64,000 nucleotides of DNA, taken from assembly GCF_900142225.1 (NCBI RefSeq), contig NZ_FRAD01000015.1:12765-76764 (forward strand). The letters run 5' to 3'. Position 1 is the stretch's first letter, and each line of letters begins with the position of its first letter. The stretch comes from Hathewaya proteolytica DSM 3090 (lineage in GTDB: Bacteria; Bacillota; Clostridia; Clostridiales; Clostridiaceae). The notes under the pieces are model-generated. The model searched no databases. It worked only from the letters and a program-made list of their open reading frames with translations, and was not told where the DNA came from. Below, one piece after another: positions 16,608 to 25,304 of this stretch. Made by a program: the position numbers and the translations under genes.

Positions 16608-17234
16608 CTAATCTCTCTTTACCACCATGTACATAAGTGCATTTATAATGGATGCAGCCACACCGCTGCCACCTTTTCTTCCTCTAATGCTGATCATAGG
16701 AACTGTCATTTTCTCAAATTCTTCTTTTGATTCCGCTGCTCCAACAAAGCCAATAGGTGCTGCCACAACAAATTCTGGCTTTGCTACTCCCTCTTCCATA
16801 AGCTCTTTTAGCCTAAATAATGCTGTGGGAGCGTTGCCAAATACAAATATTTTTACACCGTCTTTTACAGCCTTTTCAACACCCACAATGGAACGAGTAA
16901 CGGCTCTTTCCTTTGCTTCTTTTGCTACTTCTTCATCGCTGACATAGCACTTTACATTGCAATTAAGCTGCTCTAGGGCTTTTTTATTTATACCTGACAA
17001 TGCCATTTTTGTATCTGTGTATATGGTAGTGCCCTTTTTTAGAGCTACAAGAGCTGCATCAATGGCCCCTTCTCTAATGTAGGTTATATCCTTGTATTCA
17101 AAATCCGCCGTGGTGTGTATCACCCTTTTTATTATTTTAAGTTCTCTTTCAGTGAAATTGTGAGGTCCCATTTCCTCTCCAATTATCTCAAAACTTTTCA
17201 CTTCTATATCCATAGGTTTTTTTACGTAATCCAT
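16608..17234 (-). CDS. cbiC: Cobalt-precorrin-8 methylmutase
   Basis: 208 residues. The catalytic His lies in RVIHTTADFEY near 36-46, followed by YTDTKMALSG near 77 and 'VGVEKAVKDGVKIFVFGNAPTAL' family region, 'PIGFVGAAESKE', and RGRKGGSGVAASIINAL near the end. It migrates the methyl group from C11 to C12 to form cobyrinate. Full length. Gap to cbiA is 21 nt. Confidence 0.96.
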   Translation of the reverse strand: MDYVKKPMDIEVKSFEIIGEEMGPHNFTERELKIIKRVIHTTADFEYKDITYIREGAIDAALVALKKGTTIYTDTKMALSGINKKALEQLNCNVKCYVSDEEVAKEAKERAVTRSIVGVEKAVKDGVKIFVFGNAPTALFRLKELMEEGVAKPEFVVAAPIGFVGAAESKEEFEKMTVPMISIRGRKGGSGVAASIINALMYMVVKRD

Positions 17235-17255
17235 TTAAATTCCTCCATGTACAAT

Positions 17256-18587
17256 TTATTTAATATCAAACATAGCTTTTACAAATTCCATATTTCCGAA
17301 GAAGTGAAGGTGAGCATAGGCTCCTAAGGTGTTGTTTTTTACATAACCACACTTCCAGCTTTTCTTTTCCCCCAAGTAATTCACTTTTTCCACCTTGTAT
17401 ATTGTCTTGTCTTTGTTGTCCACATAGGATTTATGAAACTCATGACAATTAATAGAAAGCCCCTTTGGCAATATATTATTTTCTTCATCTATATTTACAG
17501 TGGCGTATCCAAAATTCTGCAATCTCTTTGCCATGTAGGAACAGCCGTGAAAGTATGCTACTAGCTCCTCTTCATCTCCCTTGCCATCAAGGGAAATAAT
17601 GCTTTTTGTAAGGTACATCATTCCTCCACACTCTGCGTAGCACCTAACTCCACCTTCTAGAGCTTTTTTTATGCTATTTATCATGGACTTATTACTGCTT
17701 AATTCATGATAAAATACCTCTGGATATCCTCCTCCAATGTATAAAAAATCTATGTCTTCAGGAATTTTTTCATCATAGATAGGTGAGAAATATTGAACTT
17801 CTCCCAATTCCCTTAGAAGCTCTAGATTTTCAGCATAATAAAAGCTAAAACTCTTATCCATGGCCACAGCAATTTTTAGATTCTTATTTGCTAAATGAAA
17901 GTTATCTTCATACTTTTTTGTCTCTTTAAAACACTGCATAAGGGAATCTAAATCCACGTGCTTTTCCATGAGCTCTGCACATACTTCTATCTTTTCTTCC
18001 AAATCATCTATTTCACTGCTTTGAATAAGGCCTAAATGCCTGCTTCCAAGCTTTAATTCCTCACTTGCAGGAATGTAGCCGAAGACCTTAAGTTTGCAGT
18101 TTTTTTCAATGATGGTTTTTAAAAGTTGGTAGTAAGATGAGCTTATGTTATTTAATATAACTCCACAGATGGAATTTTCTTTGTAATTTAGTATGCCATT
18201 TATTTCAGCGCTTAATGTGGCACTTTGAGCCTTTGGAGATAATACAAGCACCGTTGGCAAGTCTAACATCTGTGATATTTCATAGGTAGACCCATCAGTA
18301 TCTATGCCCTTTCCATCATAAAAGCCCATGACACCTTCCACCACAGCTAAATCTCCATTTCCCCTTGAAAATGCAGCTTTTACACCCTTTTCACCCATGA
18401 GAAATACATCCAGGTTTCGGCACCTATTTCCTGTTATCCTAGTGTGGAAAGCTGAATCTATGTAATCTGGGCCAACCTTATAAGGCTGCACCTTGTAGCC
18501 TCTATTTCCAAGAGCTTTTAACAAACCTAAAGTCACGGTGGTTTTACCTCCACCACTGCTATTTGATGATACCACTATTCCCTTCAT
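17256..18587 (-). CDS. cbiA: Cobyrinate a,c-diamide synthase
   Basis: 443 residues. The N-terminal P-loop VVSSNSSGGGKTTVTLGLL is at about 4-22, with 'QPYKVGPDYIDSAFHTRITG' near 35-54. The C-terminal class I glutamine amidotransferase domain has GGGYPEVFYHEL near 286 and the nucleophile Cys in 'RCYAECGGMMYL' near 315-326, with His in 'GAYAHLHFFGN'. It amidates the a and c carboxylates using Gln and ATP. The start overlaps the cobD end by 29 nt. Confidence 0.95.
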   Translation of the reverse strand: MKGIVVSSNSSGGGKTTVTLGLLKALGNRGYKVQPYKVGPDYIDSAFHTRITGNRCRNLDVFLMGEKGVKAAFSRGNGDLAVVEGVMGFYDGKGIDTDGSTYEISQMLDLPTVLVLSPKAQSATLSAEINGILNYKENSICGVILNNISSSYYQLLKTIIEKNCKLKVFGYIPASEELKLGSRHLGLIQSSEIDDLEEKIEVCAELMEKHVDLDSLMQCFKETKKYEDNFHLANKNLKIAVAMDKSFSFYYAENLELLRELGEVQYFSPIYDEKIPEDIDFLYIGGGYPEVFYHELSSNKSMINSIKKALEGGVRCYAECGGMMYLTKSIISLDGKGDEEELVAYFHGCSYMAKRLQNFGYATVNIDEENNILPKGLSINCHEFHKSYVDNKDKTIYKVEKVNYLGEKKSWKCGYVKNNTLGAYAHLHFFGNMEFVKAMFDIK

Positions 18588-19665
18588 CTCTTATCACTTC
18601 CTTCAACTTTTCTAAAAACACCTCATTAGTTTTTCTGTCCTTTATGGCAAACCTAAGGTATTTATCATTTAAACCTACGTAATTGTCTGCCTTTCTTATC
18701 AATACATGCTTTTCTATCATTTTATTGTATAGCTCTTGGCTATTTCCATTTTCCTTTAATTTCACCAATACAAAGTTGCCTTTGCTTCTGTAGACTTTTT
18801 CTATTATATCTATATATCTAAGGCAATTTAAAAAGTGATCCCTCTCTTTTAAAATCCACTGCCTACTTTTCTCTATGTAATCTCTGTCCTGAAGACAGTA
18901 CTTTACGGCCACCTCTGCAAAACAGTTCACATTCCATGGATTTTGCATTTTTTTTATGTCTTGTAGGTATGCTTCATTGCCACAGCATCCATAGCCCATT
19001 CTTATGCCTGGCATGGCAAAAAATTTGGTCATGGCTCTTACTATGAAAAGGCATTTATACTCCTTTGTGTACTTAGTAAGGCTCTGATTTTCTTCGTCAC
19101 AAGTAAATTCTATAAAGGCTTCATCCACAATTATCAGTTTTTTTTCAGCTTCTGCATACTCTAAAATTGCCATGAACTCTCTTATATCAATGGCGCTTCC
19201 ATTGGGATTGTTTGGGTTTCCTATTATAAGGGTATGGTATTTTTTAAAATCCTCTAAGAGCTCTTTGTAGTCTAAGATAAAGTCTCCCATTTTTTCATCT
19301 AGGTCTATTTCCTTCATTGCATAATATCCATAGGGTACATTCCACTTTTTAAGACTTAATTCGTATTCACAAAAGGATGGCACCACTAGCAGTGCTGACT
19401 TGCAGCTTCCTATGGCAATATCCAGTATTTCTGCCGCTCCGTTGCCCACCACCATGTATTCCTTTGGAAGATGACAGTACTCTGACAGTTTCTCTTTTAC
19501 AACTCTGTACTCAATGTCAGGGTATTTTTTTAAATTTTCCACTGCCTCTTGGATATTTTCCTTAAAGCTACTTGGCACTCCCAAGGGATTTATGTTGGAG
19601 CTGTAATCTAAAAGCTCTATATTCTTAAAAAGTCCTTCGCTGTATATATCTCCACCGTGTAACAT
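18559..19665 (-). CDS. cobD: Threonine-phosphate decarboxylase
   Basis: About 368 residues from MLHGGDIYSEG. Its ATG overlaps the cbiB stop as TAATG, and GGAGG lies 11 nt upstream. The longer frame into cbiB is not needed. PLP fold type I: LDYSSNINPLG near 21, GNPNNPNG near 148, IVDEAFIEF near 180 and the Schiff-base Lys in RAMTKFFAMPGIRMGY near 210. It makes (R)-1-amino-2-propanol phosphate for the nucleotide loop, used by CbiB encoded immediately upstream. Confidence 0.93.
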   Translation of the reverse strand: MLHGGDIYSEGLFKNIELLDYSSNINPLGVPSSFKENIQEAVENLKKYPDIEYRVVKEKLSEYCHLPKEYMVVGNGAAEILDIAIGSCKSALLVVPSFCEYELSLKKWNVPYGYYAMKEIDLDEKMGDFILDYKELLEDFKKYHTLIIGNPNNPNGSAIDIREFMAILEYAEAEKKLIIVDEAFIEFTCDEENQSLTKYTKEYKCLFIVRAMTKFFAMPGIRMGYGCCGNEAYLQDIKKMQNPWNVNCFAEVAVKYCLQDRDYIEKSRQWILKERDHFLNCLRYIDIIEKVYRSKGNFVLVKLKENGNSQELYNKMIEKHVLIRKADNYVGLNDKYLRFAIKDRKTNEVFLEKLKEVIRDEGNSGIIK

Positions 19666-20633
19666 TAGAAAATGATCCTCCACAATATAATAATTATAAA
19701 ATAAATAATATACATTAGAATTTCCGCAGCGTACATAAGTTTTATGCACTGAAGAATGTGGTATTTTTCTAGAGCTATCACATCATCCCCCATGGTTGGT
19801 TTGTATATGACTTGACCAAAATAGGTGTTAGTGCCTCCTAATTGTACTTTCATGGCTCCTGCCGCTGCTGCCTCTGGATAAGCGCAGTTGGGACTTTTGT
19901 GATTGTGTCTATCTCTAACCATTATTCTAAATGACTTAAGGACATTTCCCCCTACTACTGGTGCGCTTAAAGCAATTAAAAGCCCCGTTATCCTAGCTGG
20001 AATATAATTAAATACGTCATCAACCTTTGCAGGGAAAAAGCCAATATGCTTAAATTCCTCAGTCAAGTATCCTAACATGGAGTCCATGGTGTTTATTCCT
20101 TTGTACATCATGGCACCTGCTCCTCCAAAGGGTCCAAATAACATGGCAAAAAACATAGGAGCAATGACTCCATCCGCCGTGTTCTCAGCTATGGTTTCCA
20201 CATCGGCTCTTATTACTTCGTGTTCACTTAAATCCTTTGTCTCTCTTCCAACTATGTATGATAGTTTAACTCTAGCTTCCTTCAAATCATCTTTTTCCAG
20301 CTCTAAGTATATCTTTTTGCCCTCCACCCCAAGGCATTTGCAAGCTAAAGTGGTCCACAAGATAAATACATTTATGATATGGTGCAATAATGGGATTTCC
20401 CTTGTCACAAGCAAAAGTAAAAAGGGAATAATGAAAGTCACAAATGCCACGGTGATTACTATAAAACCTCCACCAAATTTAAGGGCTTTTGAACTTTTGC
20501 ATCTCTTACGTGTAAACTTTTGCAGCTTTGATATGAGTTTTCCAATGTATATAACTGGGTGAGGGAATCCATAGGGATCCCCAATTACCCAATCTATAAT
20601 AATGGCAATTAAAATGTCTAAGGCATACCACAT
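19665..20633 (-). CDS. cbiB: Adenosylcobinamide-phosphate synthase
   Basis: 322 residues, integral membrane. Segments lie near 1-18, 50-72, 78-98, 196-218 and 295-318. Signatures: DWVIGDPYGFPHPV near 13-26, 'ETIAENTADGVIAPMFFAML' near 150, YKGINTMDSMLGY near 178, PNCAYPEAAAAGAMKVQLGG near 248-267. It condenses adenosylcobyric acid with aminopropanol phosphate. Both ends overlap neighbours as TAATG (cbiP before, cobD after), a sign of tight coupling. Confidence 0.95.
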   Translation of the reverse strand: MWYALDILIAIIIDWVIGDPYGFPHPVIYIGKLISKLQKFTRKRCKSSKALKFGGGFIVITVAFVTFIIPFLLLLVTREIPLLHHIINVFILWTTLACKCLGVEGKKIYLELEKDDLKEARVKLSYIVGRETKDLSEHEVIRADVETIAENTADGVIAPMFFAMLFGPFGGAGAMMYKGINTMDSMLGYLTEEFKHIGFFPAKVDDVFNYIPARITGLLIALSAPVVGGNVLKSFRIMVRDRHNHKSPNCAYPEAAAAGAMKVQLGGTNTYFGQVIYKPTMGDDVIALEKYHILQCIKLMYAAEILMYIIYFIIIILWRIIF

Positions 20634-22147
20634 TACTTATCACTTTCCTTAATAATCTCATAAATTTTGTCCATATCTAAGGATTCCCTTACTATATCCG
20701 CCAATCTATCCAGTTCCTTTTCCCTTAAGCTTTCGTAAACAGCTGATTTTTTTTCTTCTATATTCTTTTCTCTTCTAAGCATGTTTATGACAAACTCTCT
20801 AAACTCTGTTCCATCAAAAATTCCGTGGATGTAAGTTCCCATGATATTTCCTTTAGAGTTTACTGCCCCATCATCTAAACTGCACTCTTCTCCATTCCTT
20901 GTCTTTATATGAAATAAAGCTTTAGAGGCCTTTCCGTAATTGCAGATTCCCATGTGGATTTCGTAGCCATATACATTGCCAGTGAACTGTGAAAAATTTT
21001 CTCCCTTATGTTCTTTGTCCATGCCTACAGCTTCTACTCTTGTGGTGACTTTTTCTTCTTCAAAAACCGTCTCTATATCTAGAAGTCCCATGCCCTTTGT
21101 CTCCTCAATGGATGATTCAGTTTTGTATGGATCTTTTATTGTGTTTCCAAGTATCTGGTAGCCACCGCAGATGCCTATTATCTTCTTATTTTTTTCAGCG
21201 TGTTCTAAAATCTTCTTCTCTAAACCTTCATTTCGTATGTAATTAAGGTCTTCTATGGTATTTTTGCTGCCAAGAATTATCACCAAGTCTGGATCTCCAA
21301 ATTCATCTTTTTTCTCCACAAATCTCACTGATACGTCTTCCTCCAAGGCAAGAGCATCTACGTCTGTAAAGTTTGATACGTGAGGAAGTTTTACACAAGC
21401 AATATCAATGGGCGCTGTTACTTTTTTATTTAACTTAACTGCCCCATCCTCATCCTCTAGATTCAATTTAAAATATGGAACCACACCAAGGGAAGGTTTA
21501 TGTATTATATCCTCTAGCATATTAAGGCCTGGCTTTAGTATTTCTACGTCACCTCTAAATTTATTTATAATGGTGCCCTTTATTCTATCTTTTTCCGAAT
21601 CATTCATCAAAAGCAAAGTTCCTGCAAGAGATGCAAATACTCCACCCTTGTCTATATCGCCTATAAGAAGAACAGGTGCATCTACCAGCTCTGCCATGCC
21701 CATATTTACGATGTCATTTTCCCTTAAATTTATCTCTGCCGGCGATCCTGCCCCTTCCATCACCACCACATCAAACTTTTTCTCCATTTCTTCAAACTGG
21801 TTTTTTAACATTGTGGCAAATTGTGGTTTCATCCTGTGGTAATCCATGGCCGTTGTGTTGCACAAAACCTTTCCATTTACGATTACTTGGCATTTTTTAT
21901 CTCCCGTTGGCTTTAAAAGTATGGGATTCATGTAGGCTTCAGGTTCCATGCCACAGGCATAGGCTTGTAGTACTTGAGCTCTACCCATTTCCTTTCCATC
22001 CATTGTTATATAAGAATTAAGGCTCATATTCTGTGCTTTAAATGGGACTACTGAGTAACCGTCCTGTTTAAGTATTCTACAAAGCGCCGTAACGAGAATA
22101 CTCTTGCCCACTGAAGAACCTGTACCTTGAAACATTATTCTAGCCAT
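20633..22147 (-). CDS. cbiP: Cobyric acid synthase
   Basis: 504 residues. The N-terminal P-loop [17 protein letters not shown] is at 8-24, [12 protein letters not shown] near 38-49 and [13 protein letters not shown] near 128. The C-terminal glutaminase domain has the nucleophile in '[13 protein letters not shown]' near 325-337 and '[10 protein letters not shown]' with the catalytic His near 444. It amidates the b, d, e and g side chains of adenosylcobyrinate a,c-diamide. Second gene of the riboswitch operon, 18 nt after cbiK. Confidence 0.96.
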   Translation of the reverse strand: MARIMFQGTGSSVGKSILVTALCRILKQDGYSVVPFKAQNMSLNSYITMDGKEMGRAQVLQAYACGMEPEAYMNPILLKPTGDKKCQVIVNGKVLCNTTAMDYHRMKPQFATMLKNQFEEMEKKFDVVVMEGAGSPAEINLRENDIVNMGMAELVDAPVLLIGDIDKGGVFASLAGTLLLMNDSEKDRIKGTIINKFRGDVEILKPGLNMLEDIIHKPSLGVVPYFKLNLEDEDGAVKLNKKVTAPIDIACVKLPHVSNFTDVDALALEEDVSVRFVEKKDEFGDPDLVIILGSKNTIEDLNYIRNEGLEKKILEHAEKNKKIIGICGGYQILGNTIKDPYKTESSIEETKGMGLLDIETVFEEEKVTTRVEAVGMDKEHKGENFSQFTGNVYGYEIHMGICNYGKASKALFHIKTRNGEECSLDDGAVNSKGNIMGTYIHGIFDGTEFREFVINMLRREKNIEEKKSAVYESLREKELDRLADIVRESLDMDKIYEIIKESDK

Positions 22148-22165
22148 TGCTATTCCTCCCTATTA

Positions 22166-22990
22166 TTACATACCCTTTTTGTTTTTTCCCAATTCTCCGT
22201 AGGTATCATTTATTGCATCCTTCAAATGCTGTACATATATTTTCTGAATTTCTTCATTTTCACCTAAGCCGTGCATATACACCTTTGTTTTAATGCCCTG
22301 GGCTTGCAAGATGGATTTAAAGGAATCCTCATCATCCCCTGCCATATCATTTTGTGCGTGATCCCCAGCCACCAGCATAAAAGGCATAAGTGTTATTTCC
22401 ATCACATTTTTTTCTTTTATTTTCTTTAATGCATCACTAATGTATGGATATCCTTCTACATTTGCCATGAATACATTTTCCATGCCACAATCATGGAACA
22501 CCATTTCCATGCAGGAGTAAACTGCATTGGCATAATGAGGGGTTCCGTGACCCATTAATAGCACGTTATGTCCCCTATAAATTTGTTTTTTCACAGCTTC
22601 TGCCATGATGGTGTAATCGTCAATACCCTCTTCCTCACACTTATAGTAAAGCAGTGGTCTACCTATTTTCACACTTTTAAATCTGTTTTCATATTTTTCT
22701 TTTATGGTGTTAATGTAGTCGTACTCAAGCCCTGGTATAAGGTGCAGTGGCTGCATTACTACCTCATCAAAGCCATCTGCAGCAAATTTCTCCATGGCCT
22801 CTTCTGGTGTATCCACTATTATATTGTCTCTATTTTTTAATTTTTTTATTATTATGTGGGATGTGAATGCCCTTCTAACTTCATATTCTTTAAAGTTTTC
22901 CTTAATTCTATCTTCTATGGCTTCAATGGTTTTTTTTCTTGTTTCCGCAAAGCTAGTTCCGAAACTTACAACTAATATTCCTTTTTTCAT
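22166..22990 (-). CDS. cbiK: Sirohydrochlorin cobaltochelatase
   Basis: 274 residues from MKKGILVVSFGTSF, with GGGAGG upstream. The 16-codon longer frame would start inside the riboswitch terminator and is rejected. Active-site residues in family positions are His148 in MGHGTPH, Glu179 in NVEGYP and His211 in AGDHAQNDM. It inserts Co(II) into sirohydrochlorin, committing tetrapyrrole to the anaerobic cobalamin route. First gene after the riboswitch. Sirohydrochlorin-making genes (hem/cobA/cysG) are not in this window. Confidence 0.95.
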   Translation of the reverse strand: MKKGILVVSFGTSFAETRKKTIEAIEDRIKENFKEYEVRRAFTSHIIIKKLKNRDNIIVDTPEEAMEKFAADGFDEVVMQPLHLIPGLEYDYINTIKEKYENRFKSVKIGRPLLYYKCEEEGIDDYTIMAEAVKKQIYRGHNVLLMGHGTPHYANAVYSCMEMVFHDCGMENVFMANVEGYPYISDALKKIKEKNVMEITLMPFMLVAGDHAQNDMAGDDEDSFKSILQAQGIKTKVYMHGLGENEEIQKIYVQHLKDAINDTYGELGKNKKGM

Positions 22991-23005
22991 AAAACTATCC
23001 TCCCA

Positions 23006-23035
23006 TAAAAAAAACTTCGGCAAAAAAGCCGAAGT
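23006..23035 (-). terminator. Riboswitch-controlled terminator ahead of cbiK
   Basis: ACTTCGGC / GCCGAAGT 8-bp stem with a T6 loop, followed by eight T on the minus strand, placed between the cobalamin aptamer and cbiK. The CGGCTT overlapping the 5' arm (23026-23031) can pair instead with AAGCCG at 23094-23099 just after the aptamer, giving an antiterminator. Confidence 0.85.
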
Positions 23036-23095
23036 CATCTATCATATAATATACTGCCTCATCATTATATTTTAGATCAGCCACTCCCTCCGACG

Positions 23096-23264
23096 GCTTT
23101 AAATCCATGGTTTCAGGCAGGTCTCCTGACTTGTGACTCATCCCTTTAATGCTTTGTTCCTTCCTCTAAAATAAAAGTGGATACAAAGCTTAGTCATCAC
23201 TTACAGTAGCGGGGGCTGTTATGGCTTTTACCATATTCCCTTTTCACCAAAATGGCACCTGAAA
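23096..23264 (-). promoter_or_regulatory. Cobalamin riboswitch
   Basis: Read on the minus strand it contains GGTGCC and GAAAAGGGAA (5' side), the core AGCCCCCGCTACTGT, GATGACTAAGC, GGAAGGAAC and the B12 box AGTCAGGAGACCTGCCTG (within 23112-23131). These are the conserved blocks of the adenosylcobalamin aptamer in order. It lies between a promoter and a terminator hairpin upstream of cbiK, so bound coenzyme B12 should favour termination and switch off the cbi operon. Confidence 0.96.
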
Positions 23265-23288
23265 CTCTAATTATATAATTACATCTTT

Positions 23289-23317
23289 AGTTTATATTAT
23301 TTATATGAAAGTGTCAA
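23289..23317 (-). promoter_or_regulatory. Predicted promoter of the riboswitch-cbi operon
   Basis: A perfect TTGACA lies at 23312-23317 on the minus strand. The -10 is either TAAACT with a 17-nt spacer or TATAAA with 15 nt. Transcription would start about 20 nt before the aptamer. Confidence 0.55.
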
Positions 23318-23362
23318 TTTGAAAGATTGTGCACAACTTCCACAATTTATTCTTTCTGTGTA

Positions 23363-24133
23363 TTATGATGAAATGATTATGTATATAAGCATCATGGACA
23401 AATCCACAATTTCAAAGTTGCACCCCAAGGTATCCCCATTGAGGCCGCCTATTTTGCTGTTGCAGAAGGCATTAAACAATGTGGAAATCACCATGGCACT
23501 GCCAATTAAAATTGATGTATTTAAAACTCCAACTGAAAGGCTGCTTATGGCAAAGGCTATAATAAATGCTAAAATCACGCCCTTCGCATCGGTGTTCTTT
23601 ATGTAGATATTGGCTGAACTTACTTTCTTTGCCCTCTTTCCAATGGTGCAAATATACACCACTGAAAGTCTAGCTATAACAGGGGAAGCTACTAACATAA
23701 GGGCATTGTGTTTGCTTATTATCTCCCCTATAGCAGAATACCTAAGGAGCATATCCGCTACTATGGCAATGCAAGAGTAGGTACCAATCCTGCTATCCTT
23801 CATGATTTCCATGAGTTTTTCTGCATTTCCTTTAAAACAAAAGAAACCGTCAAAAACATCTCCCAATCCATCCATATGCAAGCCACCAGTCATAATTATG
23901 GTGGATAGCATGACAAAAATAGCCACTATGCCACTATTGGAAAATCCATAGGAAAAAACTTTATATACTCCCCATTGTAAGCCCCCCATGGCAAGTCCCA
24001 CCACGGGGAAGAAGTATATACCTTGTCTAAAATTATCCTCTGTACAATTTAAATTTTTCTTTATGGGTATTCTAGTTAAAAATTGAAAGTACAGAAGAAA
24101 ATTATTTATAAAATTCTTTACAAAGCTCTTCAT
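23363..24133 (-). CDS. cobS: Adenosylcobinamide-GDP ribazoletransferase (cobalamin synthase)
   Basis: 256 residues, polytopic membrane protein. Signatures: FLLYFQFLTRIPIKKNL near 12-28, YFFPVVGLAMGG near 40-51, GGLHMDGLGDVFDGFF near 83-98 (conserved acidic motif), 'MKDSRIGTYS' near 110. It joins alpha-ribazole (phosphate) to adenosylcobinamide-GDP, the last step in the membrane. Last gene of the cobT-cobC-cobU-cobS operon. No clear terminator is visible before the riboswitch promoter. Confidence 0.94.
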   Translation of the reverse strand: MKSFVKNFINNFLLYFQFLTRIPIKKNLNCTEDNFRQGIYFFPVVGLAMGGLQWGVYKVFSYGFSNSGIVAIFVMLSTIIMTGGLHMDGLGDVFDGFFCFKGNAEKLMEIMKDSRIGTYSCIAIVADMLLRYSAIGEIISKHNALMLVASPVIARLSVVYICTIGKRAKKVSSANIYIKNTDAKGVILAFIIAFAISSLSVGVLNTSILIGSAMVISTLFNAFCNSKIGGLNGDTLGCNFEIVDLSMMLIYIIISS

Positions 24134-24147
24134 ATATCTATCACCTA

Positions 24148-24696
24148 CTATTTTAGCTTTAAAGGAAGTCCACAGGCAACCAGGTATACTTCATCGCAAA
24201 GGGTTGCAGTGTATTGATTTACAAAGCCCGCCAAGTCTCTGTATATTCTTCCCAACTTGTAATCTGGCACCAAACCGTATCCCACTTCGTTTGTCACCAT
24301 TACTAAATCAATATTCTTTTCTCTAACACTGTTTACTAACTTTTCAATTTCTCTTTCTGATATTCTCTTAATTTCTTCCATATCTTCACTTTTAAAGTTT
24401 TCAAAATCTCTATTTTCTTCAAAGAGGAGATTTGTTATCATGATAGTTATGCAGTCCAGTAAAACACCCGATCCCTGAAATTCATTTACGGGAAGGTGAA
24501 GGTCTTTGTAGCCTTCGTAGGTCTTCCACTTTTTATTTCTCGTATCTTTGTGCCTTTGGACTCTTTGTCTCATCTCCTCATCTGTTATTATAGAGGTTGC
24601 TATATATAAAATGTCATCTTTTTTTTGGAAGTATTTTTCTGCATAGGTACTCTTTCCGCTTCGACTTCCGCCTGTCACCAATATTACCTTGCCCAA
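24148..24696 (-). CDS. cobU: Adenosylcobinamide kinase / guanylyltransferase
   Basis: 182 residues. P-loop VTGGSRSGKSTYAE is at 7-20. 'IATSIITDEEMRQRVQRHKDTR' near 32-53 contains the His that takes the GMP intermediate. 'VLLDCITIMITNLL' near 78 and 'VTNEVGYGLVPDYKLGR' near 134-150 follow. It phosphorylates adenosylcobinamide and then attaches GMP from GTP. It lies 2 nt from cobC and 14 nt from cobS. Confidence 0.95.
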   Translation of the reverse strand: MGKVILVTGGSRSGKSTYAEKYFQKKDDILYIATSIITDEEMRQRVQRHKDTRNKKWKTYEGYKDLHLPVNEFQGSGVLLDCITIMITNLLFEENRDFENFKSEDMEEIKRISEREIEKLVNSVREKNIDLVMVTNEVGYGLVPDYKLGRIYRDLAGFVNQYTATLCDEVYLVACGLPLKLK

Positions 24697-24698
24697 TT

Positions 24699-25298
24699 TT
24701 ATTCCTCCTTAAAGTGATTTATATAATCTATAAATAAATTCCCGTACTCATATTTTATCATAGATACATCTCCGTTTTCGCTGGAGAACTTCCAAAATAA
24801 CTCTGGCTTTTTGTTCATGATGTATGTGTAAATCACTTTTATTACACCTGCATGAGTTACAATTAATATATTTTCATCGTCTCCGTATTTTAACAAAACC
24901 TCGTCCATAAAATCGTACACCCTTTGGCAAAATTCCATATAACTTTCACCCTCTGGTATTTTGTACTCTAGCCAATTATTGCACCATTTTTCGTATTCTA
25001 TGTTTAAGTATCTGTCATCTTTTAATTCTTCGTATGTTTTTCCTTCAAAGATGCCAAAATCTCTCTCTCTTATCCTTTCATCTTTTCGGGCGTGACTTTC
25101 AGTCACAATATATGCAGTTTCCTTTGCTCTTTTAAGGGGACTGCAAAATACTTTTTGAAAAGCAATATTCTCCATAAAAATTTTTATTTTTTCGCACTGA
25201 ATAAATCCTTTTTCATTTAACCCCGGATCAACGGCTCCGTAATAGGTCCCCTTTTCGTTTTCCTCTGTATAACCATGGCGAATCAAATATAAATTCAT
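24699..25298 (-). CDS. cobC: Alpha-ribazole phosphatase (histidine phosphatase superfamily)
   Basis: 199 residues from ATG (MNLYLIRHGYTEEN). A GTG two codons upstream also begins the frame, but GAGGT is better spaced for the ATG. Phosphoglycerate-mutase-like fold: catalytic His8 in RHG, 'FCSPLKRAKETA' near 52, 'EGESYMEFCQRV' near 120 and the second His in IVTHAGVIKV near 147. The cob gene context, rather than sequence alone, supports alpha-ribazole-5'-phosphate as substrate. Confidence 0.88.
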   Translation of the reverse strand: MNLYLIRHGYTEENEKGTYYGAVDPGLNEKGFIQCEKIKIFMENIAFQKVFCSPLKRAKETAYIVTESHARKDERIRERDFGIFEGKTYEELKDDRYLNIEYEKWCNNWLEYKIPEGESYMEFCQRVYDFMDEVLLKYGDDENILIVTHAGVIKVIYTYIMNKKPELFWKFSSENGDVSMIKYEYGNLFIDYINHFKEE

Positions 25299-25304
25299 AA
25301 ACAC

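Noticed and set aside
22990..23038. Extended N-terminus of cbiK
   Set aside because: The extra 16 codons lie on the riboswitch terminator hairpin. GGGAGG fits the downstream ATG.
23319..23606. Plus-strand frame of 95 residues overlapping cobS
   Set aside because: Antisense of cobS, without recognisable start signals or family similarity.
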